Shown: positions 1-7,141 of the stretch, piece after piece
Numbering within the stretch: the first letter of the stretch is position 1
Layout of the letters: each line of letters begins with the position of its first letter
NCBI GenBank assembly: GCA_945860255.1
Contig: CAMAQI010000029.1
Coordinates: 1-19,747 of the forward strand
Source: Methylacidiphilum caldifontis
GTDB lineage: Bacteria > Verrucomicrobiota > Verrucomicrobiia > Methylacidiphilales > CAMAQI01
Length of the DNA stretch: 19,747 nucleotides
Reading direction: 5' to 3'
Made by a program: the position numbers and the translations under genes
Notes under the pieces: generated by a model
The model's database searches: none
Told to the model about the DNA's origin: nothing
Seen by the model: only the letters and a program-made list of their open reading frames with translations

Positions 1-293
1 TCCTTCGTCCCGCACTGCGGGACTACGGCGGACAAGACGGAGGAAAACGGAGGTAAATACAGTTTTCAATTCGGGAAAAAGTCAGTTATTTCTGCTTTCA
101 AACAAAAAGAAAATTGAATTCTCCTCTGCGGAACTCTGCTTCCTCTGCGGTGAAAAACTGTCTTTTCGTTTGTTAGGTTGACGCGCATGCGACAAGTCGG
201 GGCACAGGAGTGAAGCGGATTTTTTGCATCGATTCGGAGGATTTTCAGGATAAAGACCAAAGAAAATTGTTTTTGAATTTCTGCTTTCCTAGA
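1..293. repeat. Repeat-rich intergenic DNA downstream of proS
   Basis: No credible gene is seen here. Positions 7-23 form a perfect 7-bp hairpin (gtcccgc, loop act, gcgggac), followed by gactacggcggacaag, a composition typical of dispersed intergenic repeats. Positions 59-68 (acagttttca) pair, with one bulge, with 151-161 (tgaaaaactgt), making a fold-back of about 100 bp. Its right half holds the tandem-like text ctctgcggaactctgcttcctctgcgg, a degenerate relative of the 'gcagagaacgcagagaa' repeats found elsewhere in this window. Short reading frames crossing it have no protein-like composition. The element's function is unknown. Confidence 0.6.
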
Positions 294-1814
294 TCAATAG
301 GACTTCGCAAAGATCACCCGTTGCGCGCTCGGCTTACCGGTGAAGGGACAAATCCCCGCCTCGGGAGCAGTCTCAAAAGGAATACAGCGAATGGTCACTT
401 TCAGTTCCTCTTTGATCTTCTCCTCGGTCTCCGCCGATCCATCCCAATGGGTTAAGGCAAATCCGCCATGAATCTCCGGCTTATCGGCATTCTTCGGGGT
501 GAAAAAGGAGTAGAACTCCTCTTTGGAATCGATCCTCACGATATGTTGATCACGAAATGCTAAAGCTCGCGAATAAAGAGTCTCTTGAATCTGTTGCAGA
601 ATTGCCGGAGCCGACTGAATGAACTCACTCATCGGATAGCCGGTCTTATCTTTCGCCTCTTTATCTCGTCGTCCGACAAAAACCGATCCTTTTTCAAGAT
701 CACGAGGCCCGATCTCCACACGCAAAGGAATTCCTTTTTTAATCCAATCCCAACTCTTCTGCCCCCCATTCATCTCCCGTTTATCGATCTCCACACGTAA
801 AACTTCGCCATGAAAAACCTGTTTCTTTAATTCAGCCGCTAATTTTTCACAGGCCTCTAGAATCGAGGCTCGATGTTCCTCTTTCGGAATCACCGGAAGT
901 ATCACTAAATGCTTCGGCGCAACTCGAGGAGGCAAAATCAATCCATCATCATCGGCATGAGCCATGATCATCGTTCCGATCAACCGAGTACTCACTCCCC
1001 AGCTTGTGGTCCAGGCATACTCCTCTTGCCCTTCACGGGATTGAAACTTAATTCCTGAGGCCTTCGCAAAATTCTGCCCGAGAAAATGGGAGGTTCCGGC
1101 TTGAACTGCTTTGCGATCCTGAACCATCGCCTCAATACAAAGGGTATCCACCGCCCCTGGAAAACGTTCACTCGGTGACTTTCTCCCTGGAATCACCGGC
1201 AAGGCCAGGTGCTCACGGGCAAACTTCTCGTAAACCCCGAGCATCTTCTCGGTTTCTGCAATCGCCTCCGCACTGGTTTCATGCGCCGTATGGCCCTCCT
1301 GCCAGAGAAATTCAGCCGTTCTTAAAAAAAGACGGGGACGCATCTCCCAACGGACGACATTCGCCCATTGATTAATCAAAATCGGAAGATCCCGATACGA
1401 CTGCACCCATTTCGCATACGCGGCCCCAATGATCGTCTCTGAGGTCGGACGCACGACGAGCGGCTCCGAGAGCTCTCCTTTGGGAACGAGCTTGCCATCC
1501 GGCCCTGCTTCGAGTCGATGATGAGTGACCACCGCGCACTCCTTAGCGAACCCCTCTACATGAGCCGCCTCTTTCTGAAGATAACTGAGCGGGATAAAGA
1601 GAGGGAAATAAGCATTTTGATGACCAGTCTCCTTAAACTCGAAATCGAGCTGTCGTTGGATACTCTCCCAAATCCCGTAACCCCACGGTTTAATCACCAT
1701 ACAGCCACGAACCTCTGAATTCTCCGCAAGATCGGCGGAGGCGATCACTTGTTGGTACCATTCTGGAAAATCTTGATCTCGGGTCGGCTGAATTGCGTGT
1801 TGAACTGGTTTCAT
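294..1814 (-). CDS. proS: Prolyl-tRNA synthetase, archaeal/eukaryal type (ProS type 3)
   Basis: Cytosolic class II aminoacyl-tRNA synthetase that charges tRNA-Pro. The 506-residue length fits the short ProS form without the INS editing insertion of the E. coli enzyme. Visible landmarks are the PTSE segment (LVVRPTSETIIGAAYAKW), class II motif 2 (RWEMRPRLFLRTAEFLWQEG), the proline pocket (AGTSHFLGQNFAKASGI), and motif 3 (IMAHADDDGLILPPRVAP), followed by an anticodon-binding domain. The protein ends in a Tyr after a C-terminal extension (GICPFTGKPSAQRVIFAKSY), as is usual for this subtype. The ATG at 1814 is the natural start; no Shine-Dalgarno sequence precedes it. It lies 119 bp downstream of tRNA-Ser with a weak hairpin between them. 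This ProS type is scattered among bacteria, so it gives only weak taxonomic information. Confidence 0.97.
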   Translation of the reverse strand: MKPVQHAIQPTRDQDFPEWYQQVIASADLAENSEVRGCMVIKPWGYGIWESIQRQLDFEFKETGHQNAYFPLFIPLSYLQKEAAHVEGFAKECAVVTHHRLEAGPDGKLVPKGELSEPLVVRPTSETIIGAAYAKWVQSYRDLPILINQWANVVRWEMRPRLFLRTAEFLWQEGHTAHETSAEAIAETEKMLGVYEKFAREHLALPVIPGRKSPSERFPGAVDTLCIEAMVQDRKAVQAGTSHFLGQNFAKASGIKFQSREGQEEYAWTTSWGVSTRLIGTMIMAHADDDGLILPPRVAPKHLVILPVIPKEEHRASILEACEKLAAELKKQVFHGEVLRVEIDKREMNGGQKSWDWIKKGIPLRVEIGPRDLEKGSVFVGRRDKEAKDKTGYPMSEFIQSAPAILQQIQETLYSRALAFRDQHIVRIDSKEEFYSFFTPKNADKPEIHGGFALTHWDGSAETEEKIKEELKVTIRCIPFETAPEAGICPFTGKPSAQRVIFAKSY

Positions 1815-1884
1815 CGTGGGTGGGTGATAGCAAAGCCCGCCCTGAACTCCAATCTAAAAGTAAAATCAATTTGCCTCTCAAAAT

Positions 1885-1904
1885 AGATCGCCAAAAGGCA
1901 ATCT
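1885..1904 (-). terminator. Possible weak terminator after tRNA-Ser
   Basis: Read on the minus strand, an 8-bp stem (AGATTGCC / GGCGATCT, one G-T wobble, TTTT loop) is followed by ATTTTGAGAGG. It sits 30 nt past the 3' end of tRNA-Ser and upstream of proS, a sensible place to end the tRNA transcript. The T-run is short (four), so efficiency would be low. It could also be an incidental hairpin in the proS leader. Confidence 0.35.
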
Positions 1905-1933
1905 CAATCTCGGGAACGATCGCGACGAAAGAC

Positions 1934-2019
1934 TGGACAGAGAGGGATTCGAACCCTCGGTACTTTTTAGGTACACACGCTTTCCAAGCGAGCTCTTTAA
2001 ACCACTCAGACATCTGTCC
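1934..2019 (-). tRNA. tRNA-Ser (anticodon GGA)
   Basis: The 86-nt class II tRNA folds completely. The acceptor stem is GGACAGA/TCTGTCC, the D stem TCT/AGA, the anticodon loop TTGGAAA (anticodon GGA, reading UCC/UCU), the variable arm GTAC-CTAAAAA-GTAC, the T stem GAGGG/CCCTC and the T loop TTCGAAT. CCA is not encoded: the bases after the acceptor stem are A then GTC. Two small oddities are a U-U opposition at the second pair of the anticodon stem (CTCGC/GCGTG) and A rather than the usual G as discriminator base. It lies between the methyltransferase and proS on the same strand. Confidence 0.97.
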
Positions 2020-2084
2020 TGATCCGAAGCTCTCTAAATAAGCACGTTCTTTAAAAAAAATCCACTACCGATTTCAATCCCCTC

Positions 2085-2831
2085 TTATTTCGGTTTCCTA
2101 GCGATCACTAAAATCGAGACGCCAAAGGGGAAGCGGATCCATTTTTGAACGGCCAACGTTACAAATTGCCATTCTAAAATTCGATTCAACGGCCCCCAAG
2201 GAATCTTGTTCTCAGGGCGCTCTAAGGGGTTCTCACCCCCACCAAAACAATCCCGCCAACGCCGCAAGCAAAAAACGATCGGAAAGGCCAAAACATTGAT
2301 GTAATTCCAAAACGAGATCTCAAACCCCGCCTCTTTTAAAAGCGGAAGCAGGGAGGAGGCGGTATAACGCCGAAAATGATGCAGGGATCGATCCCAATCG
2401 CTCCAAAAAAACTGAAAAGCGGGAACGGTAATCAACAAAATTCCCCCGCCGGTAAGCCCCCGATACATCGAATCCAGAGCGACTCGATCCTCTTTCAAAT
2501 GCTCCAAAACATCGAGCATGCTGATTAAATCAACGCTATTGTCTGGAAAAGGAAACGATTCCGCACTTCCCTCTCGAAAATTTTTATCTCCTAATAAAAG
2601 TCGCGCGCGATCAATCGACTCCTGATGATCATCGACTCCGATCATCGGATATCCTTTTTGAATCATCTGCTCAACAAAACAGCCGGTTCCACATCCTAAA
2701 TCGACGAATATTTTCTCTTTGGCCGAGGGAAACAACTCTCGAATCCATTGAGAAGCAATCTGACGTTTACCTCGGTAAAACCAATGATCCCGCTCGACAC
2801 GGGATAAAATCTCATACTCCTCGGGATTCAT
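2085..2831 (-). CDS. Class I SAM-dependent methyltransferase
   Basis: A 248-residue Rossmann-fold methyltransferase. The SAM-binding motif I is VDLGCGTGCF (about residues 44-53), followed by the acidic ribose contact GVDD and motif SMLDVLEHL. The N-terminal DHWFYRGKR and the later VPAFQFFWSDWDRSLHHFRR are characteristic of a bacterial methyltransferase subfamily often found beside GtrB/DPM1-like glycosyltransferases. I chose the ATG at 2831, preceded by GAGAG four bases upstream; an in-frame TTG at 2840 would add three residues. The start lies inside the 3' end of the glycosyltransferase gene (20-nt overlap), implying translational coupling. The substrate is unknown; a sugar, lipid-linked sugar or quinone-like molecule would all fit. 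A C-terminal hydrophobic stretch (YINVLAFPIVFCL) suggests membrane contact. Confidence 0.85.
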   Translation of the reverse strand: MNPEEYEILSRVERDHWFYRGKRQIASQWIRELFPSAKEKIFVDLGCGTGCFVEQMIQKGYPMIGVDDHQESIDRARLLLGDKNFREGSAESFPFPDNSVDLISMLDVLEHLKEDRVALDSMYRGLTGGGILLITVPAFQFFWSDWDRSLHHFRRYTASSLLPLLKEAGFEISFWNYINVLAFPIVFCLRRWRDCFGGGENPLERPENKIPWGPLNRILEWQFVTLAVQKWIRFPFGVSILVIARKPK

Positions 2832-3747
2832 GACTCTCAACGATATAAGTGGGTCGCTGTTTTACTTCGTGATAGACCCGAGCTAAATATTGACCCAAAA
2901 TTCCCGTAGCAATCAGTTGAACCCCTCCCAAACAGAGCACCGCAACCGATACGGTCGTAAACCCAGGAACTTCCAAGGTCTGAAGTTTTCCGAAAAACTG
3001 CAACCCTTTAATACTCAAAAGAAAAACCGCATAAAGAAAGCCAAATAATGAGATGATCAACCCTAAATTAGAAATCCATTGAATCGGAAGAGTACTAAAA
3101 CTCGTGATCCCATCCCAAGCCTGCGTGAATAATTTGGCATAAGTCTGCTTCACCTCACCTCCGATTCGAGCGGAACGATGATACTCAATCGTCGACCTTG
3201 AATACCCCACCCAACCTCTTAACCCCTGAAACAATACCGATCGCTCTGGCATTCGCTTCAACTCCTCAACAATCACCCGATCCATTAAACCGAAGGTTCC
3301 ACTATTTTTAGGCATCACGCCGTTTGTTAAACGATAAAATAATTGGTGAAAGGAGCGAAAAAGAAACCCTCTCAATCCACGCTCTGTCCTTGAAAGACGA
3401 ACCCCAACGACGACTTTAAATCCCTTTTTCCATTCCTGAATTAAATCGATCATTTTCTCAGGTGGATCTTGTAAGTCGGCATCTAAAAAAACGACCGCTT
3501 TTCCTTTAGCCGCATTCAACCCTGCGCGAAAGGCATTCTGTTGCCCAAAATTACGTGAAAAACGAATGAGCTGCCAATGATCAAAACGATCGAGCCAAGG
3601 TCTTAATTTTTCTACCGTTTTATCTTGGCTCCCATCATCGACAAAGATCCACTCCCAATCGGTCTGAGAAACGTTGATAAGTCGTTGCGCCATTAAATCG
3701 ATAATCGCCTCTTCATGATAAAGAGGGATAATGACACTGATCTGCAT
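2812..3747 (-). CDS. GT2 glycosyltransferase, GtrB/DPM1-like (polyprenyl-phosphate sugar transferase)
   Basis: A 311-residue membrane-anchored GT-A enzyme that probably transfers a sugar from a nucleotide donor to polyprenyl phosphate at the inner face of the cytoplasmic membrane. Visible motifs are the N-terminal ISVIIPLYHEE, the nucleotide-binding VDDGSQDKT, FSRNFGQQNAFRAGL, and the metal-binding FLDADLQDPPE. The family signature around RIGGEVKQTYAKLFTQAWDG is followed by FSTLPIQW. Two C-terminal transmembrane helices follow (LGLIISLFGFLYAVFLLSI and FTTVSVAVLCLGGVQLIATG). This arrangement is standard for the DPM1/GtrB/ArnC group. The methyltransferase gene overlaps its 3' end, so the two probably act on one pathway, for example lipid-linked sugar modification of a surface glycan. 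The exact sugar cannot be read from the sequence. Confidence 0.9.
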   Translation of the reverse strand: MQISVIIPLYHEEAIIDLMAQRLINVSQTDWEWIFVDDGSQDKTVEKLRPWLDRFDHWQLIRFSRNFGQQNAFRAGLNAAKGKAVVFLDADLQDPPEKMIDLIQEWKKGFKVVVGVRLSRTERGLRGFLFRSFHQLFYRLTNGVMPKNSGTFGLMDRVIVEELKRMPERSVLFQGLRGWVGYSRSTIEYHRSARIGGEVKQTYAKLFTQAWDGITSFSTLPIQWISNLGLIISLFGFLYAVFLLSIKGLQFFGKLQTLEVPGFTTVSVAVLCLGGVQLIATGILGQYLARVYHEVKQRPTYIVESHESRGV

Positions 3748-3789
3748 TTCGAGAGATTAAAGAGAACTCTTTTAAAAATCAAAAGAAAA

Positions 3790-4512
3790 CTAAAGCTTTC
3801 CGAACTCTTTGATAAATCGTTCATTAATCATCTTTAACGTCTTTAACCGTGCATACCACTTATGCTCTCCCTCGATCAAATGCCAAGGGGCATCGGAGTG
3901 ATCGGTTAAATCGAACATCTCATCGGCGGCCTCGATGTATTGACTCCATTTCTCACGATTGCGCCAATCTTCATCGGTCATTTTCCAACGTTTATAAGGA
4001 TCTCCCTCACGTTTTTTAAATCGACGCAGTTGCTCGGTCTTACTGATATGAACGTAAAACTTCATTAACATCGTTCCACTGTCAGTCAATGTACGCTCAA
4101 ACTCGTTTATCTCCTGAAATGCACGTCCCCACTCCTCTTTCGTCGCAAACTTTTCAATTCGCTCAACTAAAACTCTTCCATACCAAGAACGATCAAAAAT
4201 CGCGATCTCTCCCAAAGGGGGAAGCTTGTTCCAAAATCGCCACATATAATGATGTTTATATTCTTCGGAGGTCGGTTTAACCACGGAATAGACCTTCACA
4301 AATCGCGGATCTAATTTCTCGGTCACTCGTTTGATCACTCCCCCTTTTCCCGCCGCATCTGGCCCCTCGAATACAAGGATCACATTCCGCTGCTTTTCAA
4401 TTAAAACACGCTGGTAAAGCAGGAAGTTGAGCTGTAACTCCTTAAGATTTTTTTCGTACTCTTTTTTACTTTCAATTTCTTTATCGAGATTGAGCTGATC
4501 GAGTTTTCCCAT
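3790..4512 (-). CDS. Polyphosphate kinase 2 family protein (PPK2)
   Basis: A 240-residue P-loop kinase of the PPK2 family, which moves phosphate between polyphosphate and nucleotides (commonly polyP plus NDP or NMP to the higher phosphate). Walker A is GPDAAGKGG (residues 50-58), the conserved KPTSEEYKHHYMWRFW stretch follows, and the Walker B/lid region is FDRSWYGRVLVERIE with DRSWYGR at 107-113. A late W-x(2)-IEGEHKWYAR block is also typical. It is a single-domain form, so not the two-domain AMP phosphotransferase. Whether it prefers NMP or NDP cannot be decided by eye. It sits 42 bp upstream of the glycosyltransferase and 39 bp downstream of the MBL-fold gene, all on the minus strand, so they are likely co-transcribed. 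No Shine-Dalgarno sequence is visible. Confidence 0.93.
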   Translation of the reverse strand: MGKLDQLNLDKEIESKKEYEKNLKELQLNFLLYQRVLIEKQRNVILVFEGPDAAGKGGVIKRVTEKLDPRFVKVYSVVKPTSEEYKHHYMWRFWNKLPPLGEIAIFDRSWYGRVLVERIEKFATKEEWGRAFQEINEFERTLTDSGTMLMKFYVHISKTEQLRRFKKREGDPYKRWKMTDEDWRNREKWSQYIEAADEMFDLTDHSDAPWHLIEGEHKWYARLKTLKMINERFIKEFGKL

Positions 4513-4551
4513 AGAAGGTGGATTAAACCCGTCAGTTGTGACGTGGCAACC

Positions 4552-5499
4552 TCAAAAAACCTGTGGCTGACCCTCAATTAAAAATCGAATCTTATTCATC
4601 GCCCCCAGTTCCACTGCCGCGCTTAAAAGTCGCTGCTCAGGCTCATGCATCGGCTCGTAACTCATCCGATAGGAGCCATAATGCATCGGGATAAAGGTCT
4701 TGGCTCCTAAAGTTTTGAAGACCTCCAAGGCCTGTTCCGGATTCATATGGTGATCTCGACCAGAAGGAGGATCGTAGGCGCCAATCGGTAAAAGGGCGAT
4801 TTCTGGTTTCAGTTTTTTTCCGATCTCTTGAAATCCATCAAACATCGCTGAATCCCCACAATGATAAATCACTCGGCCTAAATACTCGATCGCAAATCCT
4901 CCATAACCGCGAAACCGATCGGTAATGACCCGAGCTCCCCAATGCTTGGCGGGCGTAAACGTAATCTTTAACTCTTTATAGGTCAGGCTCTCCCACCACT
5001 GCATCTCATGAACTCGCTCAAACCCCAAATCATGAACTAAATTACCAACCCCTTGCGGAACAATGATCGGTTGTCTTGCCGCAATTTTTTTCAGGGATCG
5101 ACGGCTCAAATGATCGAAATGAGCATGTGTGACCAAAACTAAATCGATGTTCGGAAGATCCTCAATCGCCATCCCCGCCTCTCGCAGTCGCTTCACCACA
5201 AAAACCCAATTATTCCAATTCGGATCAATGATTAAATGATGACGGGCGGTTTGAATTAAAAAAGAGGCATGGCCAATCCAGGTGATTGCAATTTGATCCC
5301 CAACGAGCTTGGGGAAAATAGGCTGCTGCTTTTTCCCGCCTCGTTTGATAAAAAAAGAGGGAAGCAACACTTCGGTAATAAAATTTCTTTTACTCCGAGG
5401 AGGTGGCGAAGAGGACTTCACCTCTCCTTTCTGGCATTTTCCCGTAATAATAACATCATAAAAATGAACCCTCCTCTTGTTCTTCCTGATTTCCTGCAT
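4552..5499 (-). CDS. MBL-fold metal-dependent hydrolase (UPF0173/NAPE-PLD-like)
   Basis: A 315-residue metallo-beta-lactamase-fold protein. The zinc-binding HxHxDH is in VTHAHFDHLS (H125, H127, D129, H130 from the chosen start), preceded by ITWIGHASFLI and LIIDPNW. Later ligands lie in YHCGDSAMFDGF and FIPMHYGSY, with DHHMNPEQAL as in NAPE-PLD/RomA-like hydrolases. The substrate is unknown; relatives include phospholipase D-like and L-ascorbate lactonase-like enzymes. The frame is open for 38 more residues upstream (to 5613), but that extension runs antisense through the histidine-phosphatase remnant and has no family resemblance, so the ATG at 5499 is preferred. Only 12 bases separate it from the divergent remnant start at 5512. 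It is probably the first gene of the minus-strand cluster down to the methyltransferase. Confidence 0.88.
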   Translation of the reverse strand: MQEIRKNKRRVHFYDVIITGKCQKGEVKSSSPPPRSKRNFITEVLLPSFFIKRGGKKQQPIFPKLVGDQIAITWIGHASFLIQTARHHLIIDPNWNNWVFVVKRLREAGMAIEDLPNIDLVLVTHAHFDHLSRRSLKKIAARQPIIVPQGVGNLVHDLGFERVHEMQWWESLTYKELKITFTPAKHWGARVITDRFRGYGGFAIEYLGRVIYHCGDSAMFDGFQEIGKKLKPEIALLPIGAYDPPSGRDHHMNPEQALEVFKTLGAKTFIPMHYGSYRMSYEPMHEPEQRLLSAAVELGAMNKIRFLIEGQPQVF

Positions 5500-5511
5500 T
5501 AAACTTTTTTC

Positions 5512-5643
5512 ATGAATCCTACCCGTATTTTCCTGATTCGACACGGAGCGACAACTCTCACTACTCCGAAACTGGCCTCGCCATTCCCGCCCCTCCCTCA
5601 GGACGACTCTCAAAATACGGGGACATCGTCGCTTCCGTCGTGA
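5512..5643 (+). pseudogene. Remnant of a histidine phosphatase (phosphoglycerate mutase-like) gene
   Basis: An ATG at 5512 opens a 43-codon frame beginning MNPTRIFLIRHGATTLTT. The IFLIRHGATTL string is the N-terminal catalytic RHG signature of the histidine phosphatase superfamily (cofactor-dependent phosphoglycerate mutase and SixA/CobC-like phosphatases), with the phospho-accepting His at residue 11. After residue 18 the similarity stops and the frame ends at a TGA in low-complexity sequence. A working enzyme needs roughly 150-200 residues, including a second catalytic His, which are absent. In the third frame the following bases read YSETGLA, faintly like the FSGxTDxPL segment of the family, so a small deletion plus frameshift is possible. 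It is interpreted as a decayed or truncated gene. It lies just upstream of pgl and divergent from the MBL gene. Confidence 0.6.
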
Positions 5644-5701
5644 AGCCGTAGCCCCGGGTTCTGCTTGCCCTTTTAATTAAATATTCTAAAGCTCTTTTTC
5701 T

Positions 5702-6367
5702 ATGACAACTCACACTTTTGACTCTCGAGAGAGTTGGCTGCAATCGCTTCTCGAACGCTTTGAACTTCTTTTCAACCAAGCCCTTCTCAACCGAGGATCC
5801 TTTCATGTCGCTCTTTCTGGAGGAAGCACCCCTAAGGAACTTTACGGAGCCCTCAATTCACGAGGACTGGATTGGAGCAAAATCGTCTGGTGGCTCGGCG
5901 ATGAGCGTTGGGTCAAACCGGATCATGCCGACAGCAATGAAAAAATGATTCGCTCCTCCCTCGGCCTCGGGATCTCCCCCTTTCTCTTTCAAAGCTGGCA
6001 CACCGCCGAAGACCCTTCTGAAGCCGCAGCTCTCTATGAAACAGAACTGATCAAACAACTGGGACCACAACCGGAGATCGATCTTGTTCTCCTCGGCATT
6101 GGCACCGACGGCCATACCGCCTCTCTCTTTCCAGGAACTGAGGCTCTTCAGGAAAAGACCCGATATGCGGTCTCTAATCTCGTTCCCCAACTCAACACCA
6201 CCCGTGTCACGTTGACTTATCCCGCACTCGATCTCGCCCAAGAAACTTGGTTCCTCGTGAAAGGAGCCGATAAAGCAGTCATGGTCGACCGACTTCTTCA
6301 AAGAGATCAAACCATCCCCTCCGCCTGCATCAAAGCAAAGAATCAGCAGCTCTTTTGGTGGAAATAG
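5702..6367 (+). CDS. pgl: 6-phosphogluconolactonase
   Basis: Cytosolic enzyme of the oxidative pentose phosphate pathway, hydrolysing 6-phosphoglucono-1,5-lactone to 6-phosphogluconate. The 221-residue length is usual for the DevB-type enzyme (SugarP isomerase-like fold). Diagnostic motifs are VALSGGSTPKELY (about residues 37-49), WWLGDERWV, and the highly conserved LLGIGTDGHTASLFPGT, plus a C-terminal LVKGADKA. The ATG at 5702 is a good start although no Shine-Dalgarno sequence precedes it. The gene stands alone: the histidine-phosphatase remnant is upstream and ubiX converges on it with a 28-bp gap. No zwf or gnd lies within the window. Confidence 0.96.
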   Translation: MTTHTFDSRESWLQSLLERFELLFNQALLNRGSFHVALSGGSTPKELYGALNSRGLDWSKIVWWLGDERWVKPDHADSNEKMIRSSLGLGISPFLFQSWHTAEDPSEAAALYETELIKQLGPQPEIDLVLLGIGTDGHTASLFPGTEALQEKTRYAVSNLVPQLNTTRVTLTYPALDLAQETWFLVKGADKAVMVDRLLQRDQTIPSACIKAKNQQLFWWK

Positions 6368-6395
6368 AAAATAAAGAGAGCGCCATCAAAGAGGA

Positions 6396-6956
6396 TCACT
6401 CCTGTGGCTCCTCTTGCTTCCAGCGCTTCACGAGTTGGTGTGGAACCTTGAGATGATCCAACACCCGAGCGACAATCGTATCCACCACCTCCACGACGGT
6501 CTGCGGATTTCCATAAAAGGAGGGACAGGCAGGAATCACGGTCGCCCCGGCCTCCATCACGGTGACCACGTTGCGCGCTTGAATTAAATTCCAGGGAGTC
6601 TCGCGAGGAACCAGAAGAAGCGGTCGCTTCTCCTTCAAAAAAACATCCGCGGCCCGAGTGATGGCACTATCCGAATACCCATGGGCGATTCGCCCGATCG
6701 TCCCCATCGAACAAGGGATGACCACCATCGCATCATATTTCGCAGAGCCGCTGACAAAGGGCTTCTGCATCGAGCGATCCCCATAAACCGGAATACTCTT
6801 CGGAAACTCATATTGAACCTCCTCCACAGCTGCGACCTCTTTCGCATGGCTACTGAAAACAATCTCAATCTCCGCTTTTTGCTCAATCAAACAATCGATC
6901 AACCGCTTCGCATAAAGGGCACCACTGGCTCCGGTAATCGCAATCACAATCTTCAT
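6396..6956 (-). CDS. ubiX: Flavin prenyltransferase UbiX
   Basis: A 186-residue UbiX/Pad1-type enzyme that joins dimethylallyl phosphate to FMN, making the prenylated flavin needed by UbiD-family decarboxylases. The N-terminal MKIVIAITGASGALYAKRL is the family's FMN-binding start. Further signatures are VVIPCSMGTIGRIAHG, the phosphate-binding LLLVPRETPWNLIQARN, and IPACPSFYGNPQTVVEVVD. I chose the ATG at 6956 because it puts the glycine-rich strand at the very N-terminus as in relatives; ten further in-frame codons upstream to 6986 look non-native. It is transcribed towards pgl and divergently from the CHASE2 gene. The UbiD partner is not in the window. Confidence 0.96.
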   Translation of the reverse strand: MKIVIAITGASGALYAKRLIDCLIEQKAEIEIVFSSHAKEVAAVEEVQYEFPKSIPVYGDRSMQKPFVSGSAKYDAMVVIPCSMGTIGRIAHGYSDSAITRAADVFLKEKRPLLLVPRETPWNLIQARNVVTVMEAGATVIPACPSFYGNPQTVVEVVDTIVARVLDHLKVPHQLVKRWKQEEPQE

Positions 6957-7025
6957 AAACGAGAACTTAACCCCACACACCCTCAAAACAAATCAATTTT
7001 AATTCCCGATATTGCATTGCAGAAT

Positions 7026-7122
7026 CGGGGCTAAAACCCCGCCAACTCCGAAAGTTCTTGGAGGAAGGAAACAACGATTGCGAGGCCAAACACTCTGAGA
7101 TAGATACGGCAGCGGAACTGCC
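7026..7122. other. Hairpins between ubiX and the CHASE2 gene
   Basis: The 185-bp gap between the divergent genes holds two short perfect hairpins: cgggg-ctaaaa-ccccg at 7026-7041 and ggcag-cggaa-ctgcc at 7108-7122. Neither has a T-run. They could be repeat fragments or leader structures. I looked for the conserved features of the fluoride (crcB) riboswitch because crcB lies downstream, and did not recognise them. Confidence 0.35.
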
Positions 7123-7141
7123 CTATTTAGGCTCAATTTGA

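Noticed and set aside
66..260. 64-residue minus-strand reading frame downstream of proS
   Set aside because: It covers the degenerate ctctgcgg repeat; no domain or start signal.
1690..2013. Reading frame starting MSEWFKELAWKACVPKKYRGFESL
   Set aside because: It is the well-known translation of tRNA-Ser followed by leader and proS antisense/off-frame sequence, not a protein.
5500..5613. N-terminal extension of the MBL-fold protein
   Set aside because: It runs antisense through the histidine-phosphatase remnant and has no family resemblance; the ATG at 5499 is a better start.
7026..7141. Fluoride riboswitch before the CHASE2-crcB unit
   Set aside because: Only simple hairpins are seen; the conserved crcB-motif bases and pseudoknot were not recognised.
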